From Phorcus lineatus (Eukaryota; Mollusca; Gastropoda; Trochida; Trochidae): a stretch of DNA of 64,000 nucleotides. The position numbers were made by a program, and so were the translations under genes. This document shows, one piece after another, positions 37,166-48,900 of this stretch. A model generated the notes under the pieces. That model was not told the origin of the DNA, ran no database searches, and was given only the letters and a program-made list of their open reading frames with translations. Every line of letters begins with the position of its first letter. Within the stretch, counting starts at the first letter, position 1. The stretch covers positions 6,328,285-6,392,284 of the forward strand of contig OV121096.1 in the NCBI GenBank assembly GCA_921293015.1, written 5' to 3'.

Positions 37166-37720
37166 TTCAGTTTATTAAATTGAAACATATTTAATATTTT
37201 ATGTTTAAATCAAATTATTTCAAATTTAAATTAATTCCTTTATTTTTATATGTTCATATGTTCTATCACATTCCATGTTGTCAATCAAAATGTCACAAAC
37301 ATGTCTCTCTGAGAAAGCCGCTCCACAATACCATTTCTACTCTTAATCACCTGTTAGGGTGAGTCCATTAATCAAGATAGGTAACTGTTTGTGTTGTGGG
37401 GGAACTGGGGTGTAGGGGTTTTGGGGTGGAACTGTCTCGCTCATTAGCTGACCCAGGCATGTCACGCTCCACCGCACATGGAGACTGGGTTCTGTTTGTG
37501 CGCAAACGTCAATGCGCGGTGTTGTGTAACCAGTTGCGCAATGAAAACAACAATGCATTGTTGGTCTTCGTATCACACGATAGATAGAGGATAAATTAGG
37601 TTTGTCAAATACGATGTTTATCTCATCGAGTGGTTGGGTTGGAGCTGATATTTTCACGAGTGGCGCAAAAAAATTCAGCATGTTTACCGCTCGTACTTTT
37701 CTATAAAAAAGCGAGCACAT

Positions 37721-38190
37721 CAGCCATTTTGTCTGCACTGATAGCAACGAGCTTGAGCATTGCCTCAAGTAATACTTTAAAATATCGTTGTACATTGGGA
37801 TGTAGTTTTCAAAAATGTACTTTTCCGACAGATGGATGTTTTCTTATGGTATTTGCACTATTTGGTAATTGAATATTTTTTCTGTAAGTGTGGTTATCGG
37901 TCTTACTTTTCACATAGGGTGACTAGACTGTCAGCCATTTTGTCTGCACTGATAGCAACGAGCTTGAGCATTGCCTCAAGTAATACTTTAAAATATCGTT
38001 TTACATTGGGAGGTAGTTTTCAAAAATGTACTTTTCCGACAGATGGATGTTTTCTTATGGTATTTGCACAATTTGGTAATTGAATATTTTTTCTGTAAGT
38101 GTGGTTATCGGTCTTACTTTTCACATAGGGTGACTAGACTGTCAGCCATTTTGTCTGCACTGATAGCAACGAGCTTTTTTTCTGTGAGTG
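37721..38190 (+). repeat. 211-bp tandem repeat, 2.2 copies
   Basis: CAGCCATTTTGTCTGCACTG begins at 37721, 37932 and 38143, an exact 211-bp spacing. Copies 1 and 2 differ at only a few bases; copy 3 breaks off after about 33 bp and resumes with the unit's internal TTTTTCTGT(A/G)AGTGTGGTTATCG. The unit leaves one frame open but resembles no protein I know. Confidence 0.95.
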
Positions 38191-38317
38191 TGGTTATCGC
38201 TCTTAAGTCAATATTTTATGTGTCTAAAGATACATGTCATAGCTCGATATATCTACACATATAAAACAAAAACATTGCATCACATTAAATTGTTTAATTC
38301 ATTTAGGTTTGATTTTC

Positions 38318-38635
38318 AGTCAATTATATGGATATATATCCATAATGCATAATTACATATCCTTTATTAGGAATACCATCACATGTATCATATCCTTATT
38401 TTATAACAATATCCAAATAATCCAGTCAATTGTATGGATATATATCAATAATGCATATTTACATATCCTTTAATTATAAGGAATACCATCACATGTATCA
38501 TATATCCTTATTTTATTACAATATCCAAATACATTCAGGTAATTAAAGGAAGGATATTGATATAAATATAACATCTATTCTATTCTAATAACACATCAAT
38601 TCTAATAACACATCAATTCTAATAACACATCAATA
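38318..38635 (+). repeat. A+T-rich direct repeats
   Basis: A unit of about 110 bp (CAGTCAATT(A/G)TATGGATATA ... ATATCCAAATA) occurs at about 38318-38420 and 38421-38530. It is followed by a short run of AACACATCAATTCTAAT repeated three times (38588-38634). Confidence 0.85.
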
Positions 38636-39015
38636 TCAAATCATTTGAAATCATATAAGGCCATAGCATTGATATCATATCCAAATTACATTATCATATA
38701 AATTACAGGCAATAACATGTCGAATATCACTAAAATACAGGGTTTTTAAAAATGCAGATACCCAAAAGTAGTGAAACATTATCTATAATATAACTTCCTT
38801 GACATTTCTGTCATAAATTTCAATTACTTTTCCACTACCAATGTCTTCTTTCTACGCAAATATATATTCCTGGTAAAACAAACATAGGACGTGCTTAACT
38901 TTTGATTACTTAAATAAATCATATGTATATATAATATATTTCAAACTTGCAATTATTAAGAACAAGAAAATTATGTTAAATTACATTATGTTCGTCAGGC
39001 CAGCTAAATGTTAAT

Positions 39016-40340
39016 TTATGAAATCAGAACACATGGGATAACAGTTTCTACTTTCAGTAACAATGCTTTAGTGTACAACAGAGAGACTTGCTCTTTTTCC
39101 CTTTCTTTTTTGTCGATTTCGTCGACTCTTTCAAGTTTCCTTGCCATGGCATGTGCCCGAACCTTCATGAAGCGTTTTGTTATGCTTTCTAAAAGTAGAG
39201 TCCGGCATGAGTATGACTCACTCACTAGACTGTCCCAGTACATGACTACTTGTTCACTATAGCATTGTTGAGGAGACTCTCCATAAGCAAATTGTTTCCC
39301 ATTTTCTTCCTCAGTTTTAGAATCTGTCTTGTTTCTGTCTCTAACAATGAGGAAGAAGGTGTCACAGGGGTGTTGTAGTCCACCGAGATCACATCTTTTC
39401 GTCCATGTTTTGAAGGTTTTCAATAATTCTTCTTTGTTCAATGTTGCAGTTTCAGTCAAATTGTTCAGTACACTCATCTTTTTTTCATCTCGTCTAGATG
39501 ATTTCTTTTCGGCAAATATTAAGAATCCTGCAATTATTTTCAACACCTTCTGGTCTTCTTTGGTGAGCTGAGAGCTTGTTTGATGGCAGTCTTCTTCAAG
39601 CTTCTTCATTAGCAAACTGATCATGCTTGCAACAAAATTGTCAGTGAAACAAGTTACAAAAACAGATACAAATCTCACACTGTTGTCCATGTCCAAAGGT
39701 TCTGTAAGAGAGGATTCAATTCTTTCTACTAATTCAAAGTCCAACTTCAAGTTGTGGACACTGGAGAAGAAGGCCTCGCGTTCTGAACTTGTAAACCCGC
39801 AGGTTGCAAAATCCTGGAATTATTAAAGCTGGTTTAAATGGCTTGAGAGTGGATAGATAAATAGAGATTATTACCCGAGGAAGTGTGTCATATGCCTTTT
39901 ACGAAACGAGTGTGAATTCTTGTATTACCAGAGCAAGAGCGAGGGTTATGCACAAATTTGAACGAGTTTTGTAAAAGGCATATGACACACTTCCGAAGGT
40001 AATAATTTCTTTATTACCAATTCTATTTCATTTCAAACGCATGGAAATATTCAGAAAACGGTCTCCTGAGAATCCCTTGCGACAGCCCGCTTCAGTGACG
40101 TCATGAACAATGGTTTTATGACGTCACAGACAACTTAATACGGTCACTCGTTGACACACAATCGTTGCTAGGCAAAAGTGATATGTGCACATCTGGAAGG
40201 TTGTTCCATCACTTGCAGAGTTTGATGAGTGGCCTCATTGATAAGGTCTGACAAGTCCAGTTGTAGACGAGTGGTTTTCTCGGCGGACAATGTCTGGATA
40301 GGGGTGTCATCTTCTGAATGTTGCTGTAGATGATTTGAAG
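39016..40340 (-). CDS. Gene D: unrecognised protein, 3' part (2 exons, at least 307 aa)
   Basis: Exon 40340-40213 (acceptor TATTTTACAG, phase 1 in; donor CTGCAA|GTGATG, phase 0) joins exon 39813-39016 (acceptor AATTCCAG), ending in TAA. The product has 42 residues from the first exon and 265 from the second. It is mostly charged and helical: VLKIIAGFLIFAEKKSSR, then WTKRCDLGGLQHPCD, then a Lys/Glu-rich tail (ARKLERVDEIDKKEREKEQ). The IAGF...GGL order is reminiscent of the C-terminal part of transposon-derived host proteins, but this is a weak resemblance. No start exon was found. Upstream minus-strand exons would have to overlap gene E on the other strand or lie beyond it. A repeat (39867-40192) sits in the intron and ends about 20 bp from the donor. 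Confidence 0.5.
39867..40192. repeat. Dispersed repeat with inverted arms and paired CRE octamers, copy 2
   Basis: Arms of about 41 bp at 39867-39907 and 39965-40005 are inverted copies of each other (ATTATTACC, GAAGTGTGTCATATGCC, TTTTAC). Downstream, GTGACGTCAT (40095-40104) and ATGACGTCAC (40118-40127) form a second, perfect 10-bp inverted pair, each containing TGACGTCA. The copy ends at ATATGTGCACAT, as does copy 1 at about 20638. It lies in the gene D intron. Confidence 0.75.
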
Positions 40341-40542
40341 CTGTAAAATAAGAAATGGCAATAGTAATGTTTCTGATGTTTGAAGTTAATATCATTAATG
40401 TTACCAACAATTTACAATGTAGTATGGAGACTATGGATGTACAATTTCCTTATTACAAATAGCTATTGCCTTTCACTGTGTTCATAGTCAATTTGATGTC
40501 AGGTAATAAATTCAGATAGTAATAAATATATTCTGTTTCAGG

Positions 40543-42168
40543 ATGGGCAGGAAAGCCAAGAAAATTGGCCGTAAGCGTAAGCTAGGCAACAGGAACAATC
40601 TGTACACCCCATGGAAGACTCACAATGATCACAACTACTGCATAGCTCCAAATTCAGAGTGAGTGGAGACCTTATCCAATTTGCTAAATACTAGTAAACC
40701 TTTAGAGAAATAAATATACAAATGCAGAACTGCCTACCTTCTGTTCGGTGAATGTGTAGACATATTGTAACTTAGGTGTATTTTTTTAATTTTTATGTGT
40801 ACAAAAACAATGAAGCAAGTATTTTTACTGTTAGTTCCAACAAATCATGAACTGGTTTGATATTTCAAAACCTTTTCTCACTTAGATAACTAGGAATATA
40901 CAGTTCATATTGAATTTGTAACACTTAGCACTCAAATATGATTTTTTCAGAATAGATGTACAATTTGCAACATTGGTGTACAATCATATTTTAAGACTGT
41001 CAAGTGTAGAAAATACTCCAAAAGAGTACAAGTAGGCAGCCCTGCAAATGTTGCCTAGGGAGGTATACATACATACATAACACCAGTCATTAGTCTTCCC
41101 CAGTCATGACAAGATAAGTTATTGATTTTGTATATCTCTCAAGTAAAATCTTTTTATTTTTTCTTGCCCCTTTTGAACACCTTGTTGCATCGATAATTCA
41201 TTACAATTTGAATAAATTGCTTCAAACGCTTTTCGTTTTTGAGAAAATTGTTAACAAGTGTTGATTGCACTCCCTTATTACTTTTTTAGGATACTGACTT
41301 CTCAACTTTAAGGTTAAGTGATTTTACAGTTTTGAGAAACTTAATAACTTTATTCCTTTATTCCAATTTACAGTGCTGCTATCAATCACCCATGTCAAAC
41401 GCTTGTTGAAGATTGCCCTTCAGATGAAGCGGATGACCTCTCTCCAGAGACAAGGTAGGGTTGAGTGGTACTTACTGTAACTGATTTTATACATGAAGGT
41501 GAACATGATAAGCACAAACACTTATATAGGATATGACTTCTCAACCTTAAGGTTAAGTGATTTTACAGTTTTGAGAAACTTATTAACATAATTCCCATTT
41601 ACAGTGCTGCTATCAATCACCAATGTCAAACGCTTGTTGAAGATTGCCCTTCAGATGAAGCGGATGACCTCTCTCCAGAGGCAAGGTGGGGTTGAGTGGT
41701 ACTTACTGTAACTGATTTTGTACATGAAGGTGAACATGATAAGCACAAACACTTATTTAGGATACTGACTTCTTAAGGTTAACAGATTTTAAGTTTGGGA
41801 AATTAAAATATTTTCCTTATGCATTGTACCAAAAAGTGTCATCTCTTTCAATGCGATATTTTCCTGTATTCTCTGAAAAATTAAAATTATTTTACCAGTA
41901 TTTATATGAGATACACCTGCAATGATCAAATATATATATCTAATTACAAAACTTGGATTACAGCTATCAACAAGATTGGAATTTGGCTATGATGAAATTC
42001 CAAGACGAAGTAGACAGTTCACCATTCAAAGAACAGTCTGAAGCGATGGATTCAGACGGTGCGTCAGCACAGGAATTCTCTGTCATACTGGACCGCCCCT
42101 ACATGTATGACCCTGAACAAAATTTGGATGAATTAGTATGCAAGATTACCAGAGAGAAACAAATCTAG
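40543..42168 (+). CDS. Gene E: small unrecognised protein with a duplicated exon, 160 aa
   Basis: Exons 40543-40658, 41374-41454, 41605-41685 and 41964-42168 (483 nt) join in phase (all phase 2). The ATG follows an acceptor (CTGTTTCAG) by one base. The N-terminus MGRKAKKIGRKRKLGNRNN is strongly basic and NLS-like. Exons 2 and 3 encode near-identical 27-residue units (AAINH(P/Q)CQTLVEDCPSDEA) that are acidic. The last exon ends DRPYMYDPEQNLDELVCKI, faintly like the motif preceding the cysteine-rich domain of P2X7-C-type invertebrate proteins, which is absent here. AATAAA lies 125 bp past the stop. Function unknown. All internal exons end in phase 2, the phase accepted by gene B's first coding exon, so E may be the 5' part of gene B with its own alternative last exon. 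Confidence 0.6.
41289..41790 (+). repeat. Tandem segmental duplication that copied an exon of gene E
   Basis: A unit of about 231-235 bp starting at GGATA(C)TGACTTCTCAAC occurs at about 41290 and 41529, each with its own branch/acceptor region, 81-bp exon and following intron sequence. A third, broken start is seen at about 41760. The two exon copies differ at three bases (P/Q and T/A changes plus the donor side). Confidence 0.9.
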
Positions 42169-42224
42169 AGATTTGCAGCACTCCGCAGGAGTATTCAAGA
42201 TAATTACAACAGCTTTCCGAGACG

Positions 42225-42620
42225 ACATAGATTGCTAATTAGCCCTAGTTTTATATCCCTGTCTTTACGATCCCTGGTCTGATTAAAACTGTAATAAAAT
42301 TTGCTGCTTCATATCCCAACATAAACACGTACAATGAAGCATATCTTCGTCTATGAGAATATGAAGGTGGCCCAGGTTTCTCAGGTTTTTTGTATATTAA
42401 AGATCTCACCCAAGTGTCTTCTGAATTCAAATATATCAACTCAGTTGATTAAAGTAACAAATATCCGACACTTGCCGATGATATTTTTACTCTCTTCACC
42501 GAGTGTTTATATATTTCATATCAGAAGACACGATGATGTGATACTTTTTATTATCCCCTACAATGATCGAAGAGGAAGAGGGATAAAAGTTCTCTCTGTC
42601 CGTCCGTCCGTCTGAATTAA
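42225..42620. repeat. Interspersed repeat fragments downstream of gene E
   Basis: The segment at 42247-42284 is the inverted counterpart of the one near 35905-35945. At 42548-42614 there is TCCCCTACAATGATCGAAGA followed by CTGTCCGTCCGTCCGTC, a composition often seen at the ends of repeats in bivalve DNA. Neither has complete borders. Confidence 0.4.
42293..42298 (+). terminator. Poly(A) signal candidate for gene E
   Basis: AATAAA lies 125 bp downstream of the TAG of gene E's last exon. It is the first canonical hexamer after the stop. Confidence 0.45.
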
Positions 42621-45600
42621 AAGAGACAACGTTTTAAAACAATATTTGTGGAAACAATCTGAACTGAGTGCATATAAGTGGCAATTAAGGATGGGATGAT
42701 TAGGTGGAAATGAACGTTTCAGCAGGGAACATTACAGTACACATATTTTTAGTTGTGAGTTTCATGTTTTGACATGTTTCAACTTTTTAGATGCAAAGTT
42801 TCGTGAATATGAAATTATGAATAAATATTCACCTAAAAAATTCAAGTTTAAGTGACCTTTCATGATTGCATTCATGTATTTTTTAAATTGTAATGATTTA
42901 TCTTGAAAAAAATACAGATAGGACGTTCTCTGACTTGATGCCAGGGCTGCATGGGATTCGGCTGCATGTGGTCCAAGAAATAGCACCCGGCGGCGTCTAT
43001 TTGAGATCTGCAAGATCTTTAACAACTCACAGAGTTTTTCTTTTAGTACTTTAGATATGCATTTATTATTTCTATGAGTGAGCGAGTGAGTTATTGTTTG
43101 AGGGACCGGTCATTTATTACAGGGGGGGTGGGCCGGAGTTTTTTCTCTTTGGATTGTCTATAAAAATGTGGCCCTCCCCAAATTGTAGCAATGTTTTTCA
43201 TGGCCCTTCCAATTTAAGCGTATTTTTTTTCATGACCCTCCCCATTATCTACGTAAGTTCTTGAAATTGGTCTTTTGAAGATTTATGGTCGTTTCTACAT
43301 TCAATTTTTTTTTTGATATTTCCAAAAGAGAAACTTCTTTAAGTAACGCTTAAAATAATGTTGAAAAAAACAACAGATTTACCCTTCCATTCATGGGTTT
43401 AACATGATATCTGATAATGGTCTATAGTGTTTTAAAATCAGTTTTATTAGAACTTTTTTTTTTACATCAACTGTATATCAAAATAGGTTATGAATACTAT
43501 TTCTTATAATACACACATGTATATGTTTAACATAGTGTAAATTCTATCTTTAATTTTATCTTACTTTATCTCATTTTTATATATTTTTAAAATTCAAATC
43601 ACAATGTCTTTTTTATCTTTAAATAACAAAATAGGTTAGGCACTGAGGAAGAGAAGGAATTTTTTTTATGGATGATGAACTTCTTTAAATTGAATTTACT
43701 TTCAACAGAGATAAAAAGAGCTAAGATATTGCACTAGTTAAAAATTCCATCAAAATACATATCTTCCCCACATTTAATTTATTCCACTAAAAACTTGAAA
43801 CAATGAATTCATAAATTGATAAAACCATGGAAGGACCAGGTTGGGAGACAAGCTCTTGACATAATGATTTCTTTTAAAGCAAAAAAAAAAAGATTTAAAA
43901 TCTACCTACAAACACTTTCAGAGAATAGGACCAAACAATGTAAAATGTCAAATCTTTACTTTATTGGAATTAAATTATAAAATTTCATAACATTTAAACT
44001 GTTTGTGTATGAGTTTGATTAAAACAAATTTAACCGTCTACATTAAGTTTGTAGCACAAGAAATCTTTAGAATTTTGAAGGTTACATTATACATAACATA
44101 AGGATAATAAAGGCACATCTAGGTTTCACAGAAATTACATGTTACATGATATTTAAACAAAGTGTAAAACCCAAAAAGTATGGAAGCTTATGTATGAATT
44201 CATAGCGATTATTTTTATGAGACACAGGGTTTGAAACTGTACAAAGTGTTTGGTATTGAGTCACAATGATGAAATGAATGAATATATCTATAAATACGCA
44301 CATACATATATAGGGATGAGACCCTGTTTGACACTGTAATGCATGCACAACGTGCTGAAATCTTGGGTAGAAATACGTCAAATAGCTTATTTTGATTTAT
44401 TCCTAAAATTCTCAATATATTTGTAATTCTCCCATCTTAGAGAATGAATCGCGCAGAAACTGGTGATCTACCGGTACATAGCCAATGACTTTTTCTTTAA
44501 AAAACAAAACGTATTTCGGTATTTTCCGTAAATACTCGGTCGACTCCGGATATAAGCTTTCATGTCAAAATGGCGTCTCGAGCAAGGCTCTAATTTTGAA
44601 AACATATATGTCTCCAATTGTCCAATATTTACATGTATTCAATTTTAAAGACAGTCATTGAAGGAGTATATATTTAAGATCGATCAGGGGTGTGCGTGTT
44701 TCTTAGGTAGGTACGTAATTAAAGATGTTAAAGAGAAAAAAAGTTCACGAGTATGTTTACCTAGTTCCGAACCCGACCATGTATCGCACTATTTAGTCAA
44801 TGTGTCACAATTTCCTGCGATCAACATGCAAATTATTATCCATATCCACTCTGTTTTAACATGATTTCAATAATATTTATTTTTTCTATTGAAATGTGAG
44901 ACGATGCTTGCCACATATTCCTAGCCAGTGTATCCAGAAGGGAGACAACTCCATCGTTTAGCGGTAAATGTTAAAATTGGGAATGGGATGCGGAACAGGA
45001 ATATAAAATAGTGATATCTTAATAAATTTATTTTTTAACTGTTGATAGATTTCATAATTAGCCTATATTGAGTATTACTATAGTACCCATTAGTTTGCTT
45101 ATTATTATACCTGTGCAAGTAAAACCTTGAAATTGATGTAGGCGGATGCCAGAATGGTTGAACAAGAAGTGAAATGACATTGCCAATATTATCAGAATAG
45201 GTTCGTTTTTGTTTAGTCACATTTCACCTAATCATGAGCAGGTTATATATACAAATTCGTTATTGGATTACATACATACTTTTATTCATCTAACCACTCT
45301 AAAGCACATCACTCATAAATTAAAATCAGCTTGATTGAAATACAGATGCAAGTCATTATAGATTGAATCTACTCCAGGAAAAAAATACACTATTGGAACT
45401 ATTTATGCATAGGTGCATTTATTGTTTCCACATTCGCTTTTGATAAAGTAATATTGCAAAATTGACTGAAATAGCTGATAATTGTGATCAATCACTAGTT
45501 TGATGTGTCAATACCTTACAGTATTTTGCTATTGTAAGATAAGCTTTAAACTTGTTAAGCCATTGTAAACTATTTTTGTGGACTTAATATCTAATGTTTA

Positions 45601-45963
45601 TCTTATTTAATACATTAGGATTGGTGAGCTTCATATGGCTCTATTTTAAACTTTTTATCAAATTTTATTTTAGTAACACGTCTTACTTCAGTTAGATTAA
45701 GCTTATCAATGCACTAGCAATTCCGTTTTAATGAATTTTTGAAAGTACAAGTCCAAACAACTTCAAGCTTAGCCGACTCAGCATCTTACTATGTTTTCTG
45801 AAATCTTAACTAATAGTTCTTAGTTTCAGTGTTTTCAAGCCACGCTTCTTTTTCACATCCCAAATGGAACTTGACTAGTTTCTATTTTGAACCATGCTTT
45901 TGGAAAAAAAATTCTGTTGAGGGCCTATGATTAATTAGATAATTCATTAAAGTTTATTTTCAG
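42621..45963. other. Upstream region of gene B, no gene recognised
   Basis: A+T-rich, without a recognisable coding exon. A small GC-rich patch with GGATATAAGC and AAAATGGCGTCTCGAGC at about 44545-44586 has the look of a core promoter (YY1-like ATGGCG), but its ATG frame stops after seven codons and does not splice in frame to gene B. Confidence 0.35.
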
Positions 45964-45970
45964 ACGAACC

Positions 45971-48900
45971 ATGAGGAAAAAAAAGTACAAGCTTACTTTG
46001 AACCGAGTAAAGAGGAAATCTAACCCAGCCCAAATGCAACAACCTGTGTCTGATACTATCGTTCCCACAGAAAGCAATCCAGTTGAAGCAAGTGGCGCAG
46101 GAAGCTCAGAGGAGGAAAGTGTCTCATCTCTTATTCATGGAATGCCAAGTGTATGCGTGGTCGGTGGGTGTAGCAACACCGCATACAGCAATATCATCCT
46201 TCATTTATGGCCACAAGACACAGAAAGAGCAAGTAGGTGGACAGAATTTGTACAAAGGTCTCGAGGAAACTTGAAAACAGGACTGAGTAAATACAGCTAT
46301 ATATGCTCCGCACACTTCACTGAAGACTCTTACATCCATCCAAGTTCTGTTGCGGCCACATTAGGATATAGACCTACACTCAAGACAGATGCATATCCTA
46401 CAGTTTTAAAACCATCAATTGAGACACAAAAAACTGGTACAACTACAACCGATATTGGGTCAGCGGGCAGCAAACCTGGAGCAACCACTGAGTACTCAAC
46501 ATTTAGAATGGGGAAATTCTCAAGGGTGAGTTTTAGCAACAGAATATTTAAAACAGTTAAACTGTAGGTCTACCTTGTGCTTTTTCCGGAATATCAAATG
46601 TAAATGTCAATATGTGTTTTCAACTAGCCATGTTTATGTGTTTTTATCAGTGTTTGTGATAAACATTTATTCATGTTAGGATAAAAATTAATGAATTTCA
46701 TCTTATTTTTATTAATTGATTTCTGTTTCCGTATAACTAATATTAGAACTGACCCTTATTGCTAGTTTGGGCTATGTTTTTCCAAATGTGTACATGATTT
46801 TTACAAAATTTAATCTATCATTATTTCTATTTCCTTTAAGAAATGTCCGGGTGAAGATGTAAAGGAGGACCTTGAACAAAATGGGATTGATCCTGAAAAT
46901 CATCAAAGGAAAAAGGGGACGGAGTGTAAGGAATACGTTATAATGACGTTGCTATAAATTCAATATAAAGGAAATTGAAAGCCATTTTTATTCAGCAATC
47001 AAAAAACCCCATCTAAAAATTATTATGACACTAGAGTTTTAGTTGGGATAATTCATGTTCAGATGAGAAAGGGGTGTATGTCCTGTCACAATCTGTCATT
47101 CAAATGGGTTTCTGTCTTCTGGAATTAGGTCTTTTGACAGTTTTATATCAATCTTTCTGATATGGTTTCTGTCTTCTGGAATCAAGTCTTTTGACAGTTT
47201 TATATCAATCTTTCTGAAACGTTACAGATGCTTTTGCTAGACATGAGTTATGCACACATTTATTGTTGATTCAATGAATATTCTCAAAGATTTCTGAAAC
47301 CGATAACAGTACATGACTTTACAATGTCTGAGTGTTGGGTATATTTTAACTTTGGCTAAAACCGTTTAATGGTCAGTGATAGTTGAATAATGGCTCATTT
47401 TTCTGGAAACTTTATCCTTGACCTTAACTAATTAGTCAGTTTAGTGGTCGGTGATTGCTCGTTTTCTGGATACTTATTTATTGACCTTAGCCTAAGCTGA
47501 CCTTAGGTCAGAAGTAGATGCATGACAAATGTAGCCTTCTTCACGAGACAGTTATAATGTGTTCATAAGTTTTACTTAGTTTGCTTTGACCTTAGGCAGG
47601 GCTCCAGATATGATGCTAATCTGCGTAAAATACGTACAGGTCAATCGGATATAAGCATTAAGAATGAAATCAATGAGTGACAGATACGCACAACTTTCCC
47701 AGAATGCGAGTCAGATATCTTTGTACAGGACTGATCGTGACTTGTCAAAACAAATATCATTTCTACATGTCTGAAGTTTACATCTACAAATATCTGGAAA
47801 ATATTATCAATGACTTACATCGAAAAAGATGATATTTACTTGAAATGAGGATTTGAAAACGATAAACCTTGAAATACTCCTAGTTTTTTCATTTGGTAAT
47901 TTTACTTCTCGATTTTTATTTTGAGTCCAAATAATTATCTGGAGCCCTGCTTAGGGAAGGAATTGTTTCTGTCAATACCAAACAGTGATCACTACCACTA
48001 TTAGTCAGTTACAGCTTGTTGCTACTTGATATGTGTGTTAGATGATGTCATAATTTTCAAGCAGATTTTAAATGCAATGGAAGATTTAAATAGTGTATGA
48101 CAAGAACCTTCTTGGCGAGTAACAAGTGTTCGTTACTTAGTTAAATCATTGGCAGCAATTTTGTCATTTACCCTGTAGGGAGAATCTTCTGCCTTGCAAA
48201 TCGTGCATTCCCCACCCTATAGAGAGTGTATGACTTTATAAGCTTTTTCCATTCCATACCACAAACGGTTAAAAGGTGTTCACGCAAAAATGACAAATAA
48301 TTTCTTCTGCGACTTGGGTGATGGGCTGAGTAATATGTTTGACCCACTGAATATGACCCTTTTGGCATAAACTAATGTTAATGATGTAAATTTGAGGAAT
48401 AAAATTTGAAAAATCATGCTTATCCCCCTTAGGTCAAATTTGATACCTCAGAGTGCAAATGTTGAACCCTTACAGGGTGTTATCCTTTGCTTTGTGGTCC
48501 ATAGATTCAAACTGCTTACTTAGGAGATTGTTTGTTAATCAATTGTCCCATGGCAAAGGTTGTCTCCCAGCTGTTTAGTCATTGGCACACCACTCATTCC
48601 ATTCGATGACATTTTACTGATAAGTCAGTTCTCTTGGAAATACAATGCATTTGTCTATGCATTTGAAATATACTTGACAAAGGAATCTAAGGGATATTGT
48701 CAATTTTATAATAAATATTTCATCAGTTGCTCAATGTTAAATTATGTCTTTATCAAATAATTATTATTAAATCTTCATATATCCCTTATTATTTTTGTCC
48801 AGTTTACATTTGTTATACATCCTTGTATGTGACTTACAAGTTTGAATTTATTCATGGAAAACACAGAGGATTTTAAATTTTTTCAAAACTTTTTGTGACA

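Noticed and set aside
37343-37795. 150-codon minus-strand ORF
   Set aside because: No recognisable domain, no clear splice context, and it runs into a tandem-repeat region. I could not support it as a gene, though its length is notable for this A+T-rich background.
44569-44592. ATGGCGTCTCGAGC as a start exon for gene B
   Set aside because: The frame stops after seven codons, and its possible GC donor would not join gene B's first coding exon in frame.
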